Shown: positions 35,160-47,865 of the stretch, piece by piece | How positions within the stretch are numbered: the stretch's first letter is position 1 | How the letters are laid out: each line of letters starts with the position of its first letter | DNA from: Dastarcus helophoroides | Taxonomy: Eukaryota > Arthropoda > Insecta > Coleoptera > Bothrideridae | Direction: 5' to 3' | Assembly (NCBI GenBank): GCA_028583605.1 | Contig: CM053325.1 | Span: 38,181,435-38,245,434 of the forward strand | DNA: 64,000 nt | Position numbers and translations under genes: made by a program | The notes under the pieces: model-generated | What the model saw: the letters and a program-made list of their open reading frames with translations, nothing else | The model's database searches: none | Told to the model about the DNA's origin: nothing

Positions 35160-35690
35160 GGGTTAATTGGGGCTTGGGATTTTCTTATCGTCGATTGCGT
35201 GGTGAATAATATTGGGAATCCACGTGAATTTTCGTACTGGCGCGCTTAATTGACGTAAGTGGGTGGCGGCTGACACTCCAACAGGTAATACCAGTACACA
35301 CTTGCAGCGTTTTGATTGAATATTTATAACTACATATTATGCAAATTTTTCACGATATAATTATTTATGCCCCTACAATTTAAACAAATTGATTTTCTTT
35401 GGAAATTCCTCTTTAGACTGGTAGCCTTAGTTTTAATAAATGGTTCTGTCTGTCGGTTAAAGTTGGCCGCATTACAATTTTACTGGAATCTGTCCATGAG
35501 GATTTCTAATTTCATGTAATAAACAGTGGTACCTGCCTAGGAAATTTTAAGGTGTCGTGGCACTACCACCAAAATCAGTTGTGAATGGAATAGGCTTTTT
35601 TACTTTGCAATTATAATTTCGCATTCCCAGATGTCTATGAGCGCTCGTTATTAAACTTTATATTAATTTCATCCGCATCTTATGACAAAT
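35160..35690. other. Upstream of PVF-like gene 2, no gene
   Basis: Presumed 5' flank with GC-richer pieces at 35220-35290. Nothing specific is recognised. Confidence 0.4.
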
Positions 35691-35692
35691 AA

Positions 35693-35845
35693 AATGCAGT
35701 AAAATCTCTTTATGGTAATCCCCCTAACGTTTACCCCCCTTAGCGGTCGCTTCTGGGCTTCTTGAAAAAGTGATGTATTTACATGACTTTCTCCCCAAAT
35801 TTTAATGAAATTTTTGCTGACCTTATGGAGAAATTTTACTGCATT
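35693..35845. mobile_element. Short inverted-repeat MITE, about 153 bp
   Basis: AATGCAGTAAAATCTCTTTA and its partner CCTTATGGAGAAATTTTACT-GCATT pair over about 25 bases. The CAGTAAAAT end recalls pogo-type ends, but the flanks do not show a clean TA duplication. Confidence 0.55.
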
Positions 35846-35849
35846 ACAT

Positions 35850-38010
35850 AAAAATCACAGGTTGTTTACGCATAACTTTTTTTTTGCATTCTTTATGATG
35901 ATGACACTTGGAGTACAACTGGGCACATTTTGTCGGTGCCCTTTGCTCTTACAAGCTTTCAAAAAAGTAAAAAAATGTATACAAGTTACAATTAAGCCAT
36001 TAGATGGGTAAATTTTCCTAGTAAATTTTATATTTATTTAAATTAATCTGATTCTAGGGATATTCAGGTTTTAGTCTTTATTGATCTCAACTTATATTTA
36101 TACCAAGAATTAAAAAAAGTCTTCCAATTTCGACCAATACTGTCAACTAAACAACAAATGGAAAACTTAAAAAAAAAGACCATACACATACACATTCCAT
36201 ATTTTGCAATTTTCTCTTCTTCTCTAGTTCTTATCACGAAAGTTGAGTCTTACATAATCAAATGTATTTTCCGAATCAATCTCTGTTCAAGATCAAATTG
36301 GAATGTAATTCATTGGCGTTTCATTAAACAAGGGCTTTTGTAATTAACAAAATTAGCAAATATAAGACCAAAGCCAGTAAAAAAGAAGAAAAAGGATGCA
36401 ACTTAGATTGCGCTTCACATTTTTAATAATTATTTTTTTTAGAATATTTTTTTATTATTACATGCTGCCGGAGAGAAAGATTCAGTCGAAAATTTATTAT
36501 TATTGGATTTCGAGAGCGAAGAGAATAGATTATTCTAGAAAATAAATACAGCTTTGCTAGCGAAAAGAGTTTGTTTTGAAAGAAAAAATAATAACAATGT
36601 TATTGTAATTTACTTTGATTGTATCTACAGAGAATAAGAAACTGAATTTTACTTTTTATTATTACTTGTTAATTATACAGAACATGTAATGTTATTATCC
36701 TTTTCTGAGAGCATTTCTTCGGGCCCTTATATTATTTCTTATAGTATCCACCTAAAAAAGCAGAAGAAATACTTAATTCTCTAATTATTCTGCTACTGCG
36801 AAAGTTGTTATTTGTGTGCCCCGTTTAAAGAATTTTTCAGAAATGCTCTCAATTTTAGAAATTGCAATTTCTTAAATGTGTACCCTAGAAAGTCACCAAT
36901 ATGTAAGTTTTGACGACATTATCTTTATCATTGTTTCGTTTTTATCCTAATGGAACTGTTTATAGCCTCATGCATTGTAATTGCCTAAAAAAGCGAATAG
37001 AAGAATCTATCTTTTCCTTTCAGAAAACTTACACTGCTTCTGCATAGGTACTCGACTATGAAAATATCTTCGCAGTCTAAGCCTCCATTTTAACAATTTT
37101 TCAAATTTCGCCTGAACTTTTGTCTCATTCGTTTTCAGTCTTCTCATTGTCTTTTTCATTTATCATTTCCTCTGTATGTTATGCGCGCAAGATTGTTTTC
37201 TAGATCGTCTCTTCAGAGAGTGACATACAAAGATGTCTCTGCACCAATTATCAATGTTCAATTATTAAATTTATTTATGTTTTTACCTCTGTGTCCATAG
37301 TTTGCATTTCATTAATAACTTCTCTAATAATGAATTCAAAAAAGGTCTACGCTTTCAGAAAACGAACTGTTTGTCTTATCTTGGGAGAAATTTTCACTAC
37401 TATTATTTGTCACCAAAACTCTTAGATTCTTCATCTAATCCGTTGCCGGGCATCTTGCAAAGATGATTTTATCAAATTACACGAAAAGTCCAGCACTAAA
37501 TTCATCTATTATGTCACAAATAACATATTAAACACGACTTATTGTTAATTTCAAAAATAATACAGAATATTCAAAATTGAAACGTCAAATGTCAAATACA
37601 AAAACAGGCGCACTCTACTGAAATTACATCAATGATTTGTGGTTCAGATCTAAATGTATGTTCGTCTACCCATAACTTTATAAGAGGAACGTACGTTGTA
37701 GTTATAGTGGATGCTCAGAAAACACCCCCTACGTTTTTTGGCATTCGATTCTATAGAAGAGCAACGCACTTTCATAGTAATTTGTACGTCGTTGATAAGT
37801 AGAGATGCCGATGACTTTGAACTCAACTTTCATGATAAGAACTATACAACATATTTATAAATCGGCGTACTGGTTTACTGATAATTTTCAAAATACATAT
37901 CAGAATATTTGCTTTGGCCTTCGAAAATGTATAAATTTCAAAGTTAAAGTGACGTTGATAAAAAGAATCTGTAGAGCATTCCTACAAAACTACTTAAGTT
38001 TAAATTAGAT
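35850..38010. other. Intergenic, nothing recognised
   Basis: AT-rich. The frames at 36158-36343 and 37805-38008 match nothing I know. Confidence 0.4.
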
Positions 38011-39031
38011 ATTTTGAAGAAAAACTCGAAAACAGAACAAAAAATAGAACGAATTTCCTCAACAAAAAGTCTAGAAAATTGTGGAATACCCAAATTTAAG
38101 TTAACATTCTGAAAATAAAATGTAAAATTTGAGAATTTTTTGTGTAAACTTCGAATCTATTTTTTTGATATGTTTGTTTTTAAAAAGTTTAGAATTTCAA
38201 CCTGCAATTTTATTTATTTTTTAAATTAACATGATAAGAAAACTTATCAACAGTTCAGTAAAACAGATTTAATTCGAACAAGAAATCGAATAATGAATTT
38301 GCAAATTTCTTTTATAATTTTCCACTTTTTGTGGAAATTTTATATTAAAACCTGAATTTTTTTTCTAAATTTTTTTTCTCAAAATTTGAACCCATAAACG
38401 TAGGAATTTAAACATGAAATTTTTGAACCTGAACAGTCAAGAATGATTTAAATAAATTTTGAGATTGAATTAAAATTCCACGTAGTCAAAATTTGAAAAG
38501 GAACCTTTATTTATTGAAAAATAACTTGAAGTTTTTTATGTTTTATTAAAATTTCAACTATACCTAACGTTTTTCTTTTCAAATTTAAATTTGCCGATTT
38601 TGTTTTTCTTCAATTTATTACTAAAAATTAGATTTTTCTTAGACATTTGGCCTTGTTTTCCAGAATTTTGACTCCGAATCCCTTAAATTCGAAATTCTAT
38701 ATATTAATAAAACTTTATTCTTATGAAAAATTTTAATTTTTTTTCGACATTTTTCCTGTTCCTGTTTAACCTTGAAATTTTTGATTTCTAGTATTAGAAT
38801 TGTTTTAATAAACCCCCTTCAAAATTTCTACTTTTTCCAGAACTGTTAAACTTACTTTTACTCTAAAATTTCAATTTTTAAAATCGAAACTGTCTATTTT
38901 GCACCCGAAATTAAAAATTTTATTGTTCAAATTATAATATATAATATTTAAAACACAAAGGTATAATTTGTATGGGGCGCCATTCAGGACATAATTATTT
39001 TTCATGAATATTTAATAAATCAAACAATATA

Positions 39032-41800
39032 CATGGTTAGTACTATTTCATGTCTCACCATTGGGATCTGCTAAACTATTACAAATACAGGATCGGTTAA
39101 ATTACCAAATAGTTGCCTAATTTTATTGGTAGTATTTTTATGACAACATATTTAAAATATTTCATATGTGTTCTGAAATATTTTGAAAAAACTGAAAATC
39201 ATTAATTTCAACTACAACGATGTATAACATAAGTAAAAAATCTTTTGTCAGACCACCACAGAAGTGAATTTTATTCATTATTATTAGTGGGTCATTCCTG
39301 TCAAATTTTTTCATTGTTATGTCAATCCTATAATTCTCAGTTACAGTAGCCAAGTTTTTTTGAAAGCTGGTTTAAATAACATTCTGATTAATTATACAAA
39401 TAACACTAGTTGAAGTTTTGTCATGTCACATGAACTTCTTTTGTGTTTTTTAATAGCATTCGTTGTTGTCATTTAAAATAAGCAGTTTTGAAATTTTCAT
39501 CACTCACGACATGTGTCCAGAAATCTAACATAAAAAATGTACATTAGGTACTTATAATCTTTGTTTTGTAGATTTATTTAGCTTTTAATTGGTTCTTCTT
39601 GATCAAGCAGCAGCAGTCAGTCAACACCCTTGAATTTAATCTGCTCTGATAAAGTTTTTCCATCATTGCAATGTCCGCCTGAAACCTTTATCAGTTCTCA
39701 TCACTTAGATGCCCTTAATTCGTTAGAATAAAGTCAAGATATGTGTTCAAAAATGATACTTGATCTCCATATTGCAACCCAAAGCTTTAAACTCCAATAA
39801 CAGTTTTTTAATCAAATACCTACAGATGTCACTCTTATGGTAAACGAAAAAATTTCCAGTTACATTCATGAAGCATCTTCACGCTGATTTTTTCAATACA
39901 TTTAATTTTTTTATCGAGTCTTTTATTAATTTTCTCAATTTGAGGTTCTGCTATTACTACTACTTCACTCATTCTGGGGAATTTCTCTTTGAAATATAAA
40001 AATCCCTCTAGAAAATTTTTGGTAAACCTAATTTGATATGAAGAGATGGAAGAAATATACCAAAGAGCTTTACAAGTGTAAATGCTTTATAGTTTCTATT
40101 TACAAATTAAAGGTCTACGTGTACGACAAATTGAGATTTTTTCGAACCCTTGACTCCCACTTACATAAGAAGCACCTAAATTTTAATGATAAAAAGACCT
40201 CAAATGAAGAATTAATATGATCACGATATTATGTTTTAGAAATAAAACATAAAATTTTACCAGAAAGGTAAAATTTCTTAAGATGTAAATAATATATGGA
40301 CCTAAATAAAAAGTATTTGGGAAGACTACGTTTACAAAACTAAATTTTACCTTGTTACAAGAAAACTGAGGGCGATGGGAAAAAAATAAGTACAGTTTCA
40401 TTAAGGGGGTAGGTAGTCCAAACACAATTACCTACCAGAGTTCGTGTGACAAAATCGGTGTTGACCAGTGTAACTAATTGAATAATATTTTTATTGTCAG
40501 AAAAGAAGAGTATTTATGATTTTTGGGTAGCGGAACAAGAAAACACAAAAGAGACATCCTAAAATTATTTATTTACAATTATATCCAATAAGACAGCATC
40601 TGAATCGTATCGTTTTTTTTAGAAATTATACAGATGTTCGAGGCAAAGTGGTTCTTTATTTAAAAGAAGAATAGAAAAATATAAAGTGAAACCAAATTTC
40701 AGCAAATCCGAAATCAGAAAAGAAAGTATAAGTACGCAAAATTGAAATAATAATAATAATAATAAATAATCCACCGATTATGCTAAGAGATTAAATCTTT
40801 GTCACTTATTCGAGGAAAGGAAAATAATAAATTTTTATCATATGTTATGTGGTCTGATGAGTCGACCGTTACAAATAATGGATTATTTAACCGGAACAAT
40901 CATCACTACTGATCCCAAAATAATCCGCTTCTAATTTGGCGATCAAGACATCAAGCTAGATTTAGTGTTAATGTGTAGCCTACTGATTAAATAAAATTTG
41001 ATCATACTTTATAGATGAAACATAAAGACGCTGAACTACTCCAGAACTATATGACTGATTTTATACAACGAACCATTCGTTCAGTATTGGCACTGTTGAT
41101 CTCACTGTGATGAATTTCGGCCCATAATAATTTGGCAGTTAGAGAATTTTTAAACAGGTACTTTTGGTAATCAATCGATTGGTAGAAAGCAACTCCTGGC
41201 CACATAGATTTCTGGGTCTTAACCTATTAGATTATTTGTTTTACTAGATATAACTGATAATTTATAGGATTGCTACAACAAGGATATAATTTTGATAGAA
41301 ATAGCCCACTATAAAAAAAATTAAAAATTATAAATATTCATATTCATAGAAATTAAAAATCATAAAAATAACTTCTGTGGCAGTGAGATAAAAGATTTTT
41401 TACTTATGTTATACATAGATGTAATCGCATTCTCCTGTCCTATTCGGCCATGTAAAAATCCAAATGGCGTCCATTAGAAAAAAAGTTGAAGATCGCATAT
41501 TGAGAACTAAGAAAGATAAATAAAATCTAATTTTTCCATTCTAATAGAATAGATGCCTTATGCCCTATTAATAAATTTTGTAACATTATCTTCATAAAAA
41601 AATGAGATATTTTAAAAAATAAAAATCAGCAATTTTCAGTTTTTTTCAAAATATTTCAGGAATCAAGTGAGATATTTCGAATCTCTTTCCATAAAAATAT
41701 TACCATCAAAATTAGGCAACTTTTTTGTAATTTAACCGATTTTGTATCTACAGTAGTTTACAAGATCCCAATGGTGAGATGTGAAATAGTACTAACCCTG
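39032..41800. mobile_element. Mariner-like element, first insertion in the arm
   Basis: The ends CATGGTTAGTACTATTTCAT and TGTGAAATAGTACTAACCCTG are inverted and lie between TA pairs (39030-31, 41801-02). The arms pair for several hundred bases (for example CACCATTGGGATCTGCTAAA; ACATAAGTAAAAAATCTTTT). It carries a transposase remnant at 40841-41225. Confidence 0.8.
40841..41225 (+). pseudogene. Mariner-like transposase remnant
   Basis: YVMWSDESTVTNNGLFNRNN with HHY and NPLLIWRSRHQARFSVNV is the region of the first catalytic aspartate (SDES). After stops, DAELLQNYMTDFIQ follows and, in another frame, AHNNLAVREFLNRYF, the region after the second aspartate. The protein reads toward the right end. 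Many stops and frame changes show it is long dead. Confidence 0.7.
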
Positions 41801-41821
41801 TACATAAAATTTAAAATTATA

Positions 41822-42799
41822 CAGGGTCGGCCATTAGTGCGTGGACGGAGAATACTCCTAAGCTTGAGAAGACATCAAAATGAAATTTTGTCCAGTGGCG
41901 TACATCTCTAGGGAGCACATTTTAAAATTATTTTCAGTTTATTGTACCAATCATTTACAGAGTGTTGATATAGACTTATTTTTTTTGTAGAATATCCTGT
42001 ATATTTCTACATATTTGGATAGTCCTATAGAAATGCAGCAAAATAACGTAGGGTTTATGAGGGTTTTGATGGGTCGTTTTCCTAATAGAGGATCATAAAT
42101 CCGGAGACAAGACTCTGATGCAGTCATTTTTAAACACTCAGTACGATGTAGTATTGACCAGTTTGCAACAAAAACAATCATTGATAGTCTTTTAGTTTCC
42201 ATAAACCATAAACATGTTGTCTTATGTTTTTTACTTATACAGAGTGATCGAGGTTTACAAATCCAAAAATTACAAAAAATTGTAAATAGAATGATCGGTT
42301 TTTATTATCTAATATGAAAAGAAGATAAAATTATCTTTTCAAGAATAATTCATTATGTGGGGTTACGTTTGATAGTTTTCATGCAAATAAACTTTCCATT
42401 TAAAATTTTTTAGTAATTATTAGATTTGCAAACCTGAATCACTCTCTATAACTAAAGAATATACAACATTCTTATGGTTTATGAAAACTTAAGACTATGA
42501 ATAATTACTTAAATCGCAAATTGGTTAATATTACATTATACAGAGTGTTTACAAATGGCTGCATCGGAGTCTTGTTTTCGAATTTAGGAGCCTCTACTAG
42601 AAAAATAACCTATCAAAACCTCTATAAACTTTATATTATTTTGCTGCATTTTTATAGGGCTATTTAAATATGTAAAAATATACAGGATATTCTATTTAAA
42701 AAAAAAAGTAGGTTTATATCACCACTGGACAAAATTTCATTTTGATATTTTCTCAGGCTTAGGAGCTATCTTTCGTCTACGCACTAATGGCGGACCCTG
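41822..42799. mobile_element. Palindromic mariner-type element, second insertion in the arm
   Basis: The ends CAGGGTCGGCCATTAGTGCG and CGCACTAATGGCGGACCCTG are inverted, with TA at 41820-21 and 42800-01. Arms of about 400 and 350 bases pair up to the inner element at 42240-42446. Within both arms are further mirrored TA-flanked termini-like motifs (ATATCCTGTATA at 41994 and TATACAGGATAT near 42680; AACACTCAGTA and TACAGAGTGTT). No transposase. Confidence 0.85.
42240..42446. mobile_element. Inner element at the dyad centre of 41822-42799
   Basis: CAGAGTGATCGAGGTTTACA and its partner GATTTGCAAACCTGAATCACTC are inverted, next to TA at 42238-39 and 42447-48. It is 207 bp, mostly fold-back. It repeats the concentric layout seen at 19012, 55084 and 58148. 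Confidence 0.6.
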
Positions 42800-44362
42800 T
42801 ATATTATTTCGTTCTTGAAATATATTTAATTTTTGCGAAAATAATTATTTATATACCTCTGTTAGAAATTTTACATAAAGCTTCTTAAATATTTTATATA
42901 AAAATGTGGTTTTAAAAATATTTATATAAACTGAGATACATGAAATGACCGTGCATGGAGTTTAGTATTATTTATATATCTATTTTATTTTTCGTTGCCG
43001 CCACCTGAATATTGATTATATTTAAATATTTACCAATAGCACTAAAATCTGATACAAAAAGTGACATAATACTAATAATAATAAAAACCCAAGCAGAGTT
43101 TCAGACCTTAATTTAAGGTTGAGCGCTACTAGCGCCCCTGCGGTTGTTTGATTTATCACAGTTTATATAAACATTTTTGAAATCACATAAAATTTTTATA
43201 AGAGATATTTAAGAATAATTATATAAATTTTTTAACAGAAGATTATAAATATTCATATTCATTGAAATTAAATATATTGCAAGAAAGAAATAATATATAA
43301 TTTTAAATTTAATATAAATTGTTTGACTTATTAAATATTCATGAAAAATAATTATGTCCTGAATGGTGCCCCATAAATTTGCATCCCTATTGGTACGCTC
43401 TGTCTTTTATAAGCAGAAAAGGTCATATCAGCAAAGAAAAGAACATACGCTGCTGTCAATTTTTTTTCAGATGGGGCACAGGTCATTTGCAAATTAACAG
43501 AAAAAAACCTACTTGAAATTATAAAAAAAAACACAAAATTTTTGAAATTAAGGTCAAAATTTAAAAAAATACTGGTACTTTTAAAAAGAATTTTTGTCGA
43601 AATTTCAAAAAGTCTATATTTTGAAATTAAAGTGAACAATTTGTAACTTCGAGTTAAAGACAAAATTTACCAAAAAAATATGCTTATAAAAATCATATTT
43701 AGGAAAATTTCGTTGTAAGAAAATTCGAAATCTTAAAATTAAATAAATTTTTATTAAAAATAATTTCAAGTTTTCTGCTCAGAGTAAATATTTTAAGTTT
43801 ATAATTAAATTTTGAGGAAAATATGAAAAACTTAAACTGTGAAGTTTTCGAGAAATATGCCAAGTTTTCAAACGTTTAAATACGAAATTTGGAGAAAGTT
43901 TTATTAACATCGTAATTAAAAACAAAACAAAATTTATTATAAAACTCAGGAATTCTAAATTTGAATGGTGCTTTGGAAAAAAGTATATAAATTTAGAATG
44001 AGAGCTTGGAACATATAAGAAAAAAACCGAAATTTTGAGCAAAGACTCGGGTTTTCAAGAAAGAAGAAAAATTTCGAAATTAAACTCCCTATTTAAAAGC
44101 AACAATCAATTTGGAACTTATCGTATTAAAAAAAAGTTCAGTCAAAAAACCACAATATGTGTATATTAAAAATGATTTTTCAAAATTTCCAGATTTATTT
44201 TACAAATGTAAAAAAAATCTCCAATTTTAGATTTTGCATCGAAATTTTAGGAAAAAGTAAATATTGAAAATGTAAGTTTGGAATTATACATGAAAATTTT
44301 ACATTTTGAAATTAAACCTATTAGGAGGAAATTTCGATTTTATACTTACTATTCTTAGATAG

Positions 44363-44875
44363 GTTTAGGGTGGGTTGCTTTCGGCAAGTTGCGGAAGATA
44401 TTTAAAAGTGATAAACCAGAATGTTTGAAGAGAAAGGTTTATGAGCAATGTGTGTTACCGGTAATTACATATGGAGCAGAAACTCCGATATTGACAAAAA
44501 AGTCAGCAGAAAATCTAAGAATTGAAGGTTGGGATCACTAAAAAGGACAGAATACCTAATACTACCATCAGACAAAGAAATAACGTTAAGAACATAGTAG
44601 AACATATAGCTAGGATCAAATGGAAATGGGCAGGTCATGTAGCGAAAACACCAAACAATAGATGCACCAGAGACTTTAGGTTCTGAGATGGACTAAAAGA
44701 ATATTAGAATGGAAACAACAAGCAGACAAGCGTAGTAGAAGTCCACAGCGTGATGTTAAACGAACGCAGGGAATTGGATACGCTAGGCCCAAAACCGAAA
44801 GACATGGAGAAATGTAAAGGAGACTATGTTCAGTAATGGACAATAATGGTTACATGATGATGATGATTCCTAAAA
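44363..44875 (+). pseudogene. 3' end of an RTE-like LINE
   Basis: It opens with GWVAFGKLRKIFKSDKPECL, KRKVYEQCVLPVITYGAET and LTKKSAENLRI, then after a frame change reads KDRIPNTTIRQR, VEHIARIKWKWAGHVAK and a degraded tail ending in a GATGATGAT run at 44858-44868. This is the thumb and C-terminal region of the endonuclease/reverse-transcriptase type in frames broken by stops. The short ATG/GAT repeat is the typical 3' terminus of such elements. It is truncated on the left, as expected of target-primed insertion. Confidence 0.8.
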
Positions 44876-45655
44876 AAATGATAAATTTTGAAATGAGTTA
44901 AAATCTTAAAAAAAACAGCAAAATACTGGCCTGGTTTCAAATTTAAAAAGAAGGTCAACATTAAAAGTGTAAATCGGAAATCTTCAGATAACAATCAAAT
45001 TAAAAAAAATATTAAAAAATAGGACATTTTCAAAGAAAGATTTTTATCAAATTTTTCGGTATCTTTTCATTAAAATTACTACCTAATATATTCGGAAAAT
45101 AAACGAATGTTGGGAGGAAATGAAATTAAAAAAACTATTTTCTGATTAGCTTTGAAAATTCTACTCAAAAATTAAAATTTCTAAGTAATGTTTTCCTCGA
45201 AATCTTTAAAGAATAATTTTCTTGAAACTTTTTAATTATTGTATTTTAAAATTAGAAAAATTCAGATTTACACGAAATTGGATAATTAAAAACCTTTCGA
45301 AAAATTGGCCAGCAATTTCGGGGAAAAAATATATATTTAAAAAAACTCCAAATTTTCGGGAGGGTATAAAATCTTCAGAAAATAAATCTAATTACGAGAA
45401 TAAAATAAATATTTCAAGGAAACACAAAATTTGAGAAAAATCTTCTCCTGGTTAGATATATTCTTTCCTTAACTGCAAGAGTCAGGTGGGTAACAGTGCT
45501 GCTTTGTTCCACCATGGTTACCATAAAGAGAACTGAATTTTGACATGAAAGAGAAAATTTGAGGAAAATACCAATTCTAAGAAACAAGTTAAAAAACGAT
45601 GAATTTTTAGAAAAAAAAGGAATTTTTAAAAAACCGCATTTTGTAAACAACGATG

Positions 45656-47865
45656 TTATTTTAAAAAATATTAAATCAACAAATCGAAAGTTAAAGGTGC
45701 TTTATTACGGCTAAATACAAATGATAATTTTTTAAGTAAAGTAGAATCAGAATAAAAATATTCTCTTTACAGGACAAAGACCTGGAAATGTTTAGTATAA
45801 TTGATTATTCATCAATTACAGTCTCTATAATTGAAGAGTGCAACCTTTTTTACATAGTCATTAGAGTAAATATAGTATTTCAATAAATCAAACCGCAAAA
45901 CCGCAGTCCATTTATCGCCTGTATAAGTGAATTAAAATACAATCTCCAACATAGAAAGCGTAAAGTTAGCGACTGATTGTGAAAATAATTTTCATTTTGT
46001 AGTCTTTGCTAAAATTGAAAATTCGTCTTTCTGCTTGGGTGTATTATATTTGCCATTTTTTGAAATTAAGTTTGTACCTATAACTGTTACGATCTTTGAC
46101 TATGTAATATTATGAAAGGTTACGATTATGAAGAATTTGTATATATTGCTATTTCCATGTCTTCCAGTATGTTGACCGCACGTTGCAAAAAGTAATAAAT
46201 TTTAATGTAAATTACTCATTTCACAATAAGGACGTTCTGTTGGCGATGGGTCTATGACGAAAAAGAGGTTTCCTTTCTCAATGAATCAGCTAGTAGAACA
46301 TGTTAAACATGTGCATACGTAAAATAAAAATAACTCATGCATTCCATACATTATACTTTGATCATCTAATACTTTTATAACTTTATTTAAAATAAACTTC
46401 GTAATTATAAAAAGTTATTATGTAAATAACAATGCTGCAGAATTTGTCCGAGAGTTTATTTGATATCACGGACTTTTTTGTTAGATACATGAAACAAATT
46501 AAGACTAATTAAATAAAGTGGATATTCAAGTTCTGGTTTTCCCTGAAGTTCTGGTTATATAAAGTAGCCTGTTGTTGATGGCAGGCTACAAATGCACATT
46601 TCTCAGAAGCGTTCAAGTTTATCAAAACTTGCAGCTGCTCAGATTCCGGAATATTTGGCGCATAAAAAAAACAAAATGTGGTAGCAGAGCTATAAAAAAA
46701 CCAATGTATCATTTAAAGAAACTTTTTATTTTCACCTAGTGGTGGAAATTCTAAATTAACGTTTAAGCAATCTTGTCTTTGTACCATTTTCATTTCAGAA
46801 GAGTTTCGCCTCTGATATAGTGGACATGCTGAGGTACCGTGCTTTGATGTTTTGAATTTAGTGTTTTCATTTCTTGTATATTTTTTCTTGTATTTTATTC
46901 TAATTTTTGTGACTTAACTGAAAAAAATTCAATACAATGGAACCAATATTTTTCTAACAAAATTCCTTTTGTACTTTTCGATCTACAGGGGGGTAGGAAC
47001 TAATACCTATCTTTTTTTCAAGAATCGATAATTTTTATAAAATGCCTTGAAAGATATTTAAGGAGGATTACAGTGTATATCTAGTTGCAACAATAAAAAA
47101 AATAATAAAACATTTAAAACTAACTTTTCATACAAACGAGATTCCAAATATGCACCATTGGCATGTTGGTAAAGTTCTGATCCATAATAAAATTCTAACT
47201 TTCAACGATTTCTAAAATGACTGAAAGTATTATTGGATTTATTTTCTTATCAGAAAAAAAGTCTCAGGAAGTAAACAGGAAATCCGAAAAATACCTCCAG
47301 ATATTTTACGAAACTTAATAAGTAAATTTTAATATTTTATATTAAAATCTACTTTTAAAAATATTAATTTTTTATATTTTTTCATTTTGTTTCTGAAAAT
47401 CACAAAACCAGATAATGCGCTGTCTTTTTCTTGAAATGGTCTCTTTAACGAGGGGTCGGTAGAGACAAGACATATCATAGTGTCTAAAAAATAAATATTG
47501 GGGGGTAGTTTTCATCTCCCTCCAGAGGAAAAATTACAAAGAAAACTACTCTTAAACCATAACCTGTTTTCTGTTTCAGAAATGTTGCAAGAAAAACTTT
47601 GTTTGCATTTATTCCAACCTCTAAATGATTACTGAGTAACGTGAAGACTATTCTCCAATTAACGTTTTTAAAAAATCTAAATAAAGCAAGGATTTCTTAA
47701 TCCTTCTGGATCAGGATCATTTTCATAGTTTGAGAAACACCACGTACCCTTTCCATGGAATTGGGCAACAGGAATAGCCAATAGTCACTTTAAAATTGAT
47801 GGATCAAAAAAGCAAAGCTAAAAACTGATTGAATATATGTCTATATATATATATGTATATTTTTT
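45656..47865. other. Intergenic, nothing recognised
   Basis: AT-rich sequence without array character; the small frames (46509-46712 and others) match no family. I see no element ends. Confidence 0.4.

Larger units (their letters stand above)
38973..43373. mobile_element. Outer fold-back element (TA-flanked) carrying two further elements in its left arm
   Basis: The ends TGGGGCGCCATTCAGGACAT and ATGTCCTGAATGGTGCCCCA are inverted, with TA on both sides (38971-72 and 43374-75). The left arm breaks off at CAAACAATATA (39031), resumes at CATAAAATTTAAAATTAT (41803-41820) and again at ATATTATTTCGTTCTTG (42801 on). These three pieces in order match the uninterrupted right arm (complement of about 43200-43373, CAAACAATTTATATTAAATT...). 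Removing the two inner elements therefore restores the arm and leaves an element of about 650 bp. No transposase of its own is seen. Confidence 0.85.
38011..45655. repeat. Degenerate A/T array, block 3, interrupted by a nested transposon cluster
   Basis: Array sequence covers 38011-38972, 43376-44360 and 44880-45655. Between them lie the composite at 38973-43373 and a LINE 3' end at 44363-44875. At 45480-45535 a short unique insert (CAGTGCTGCTTTGTTCCACC) sits in the array with no visible ends. Confidence 0.5.
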
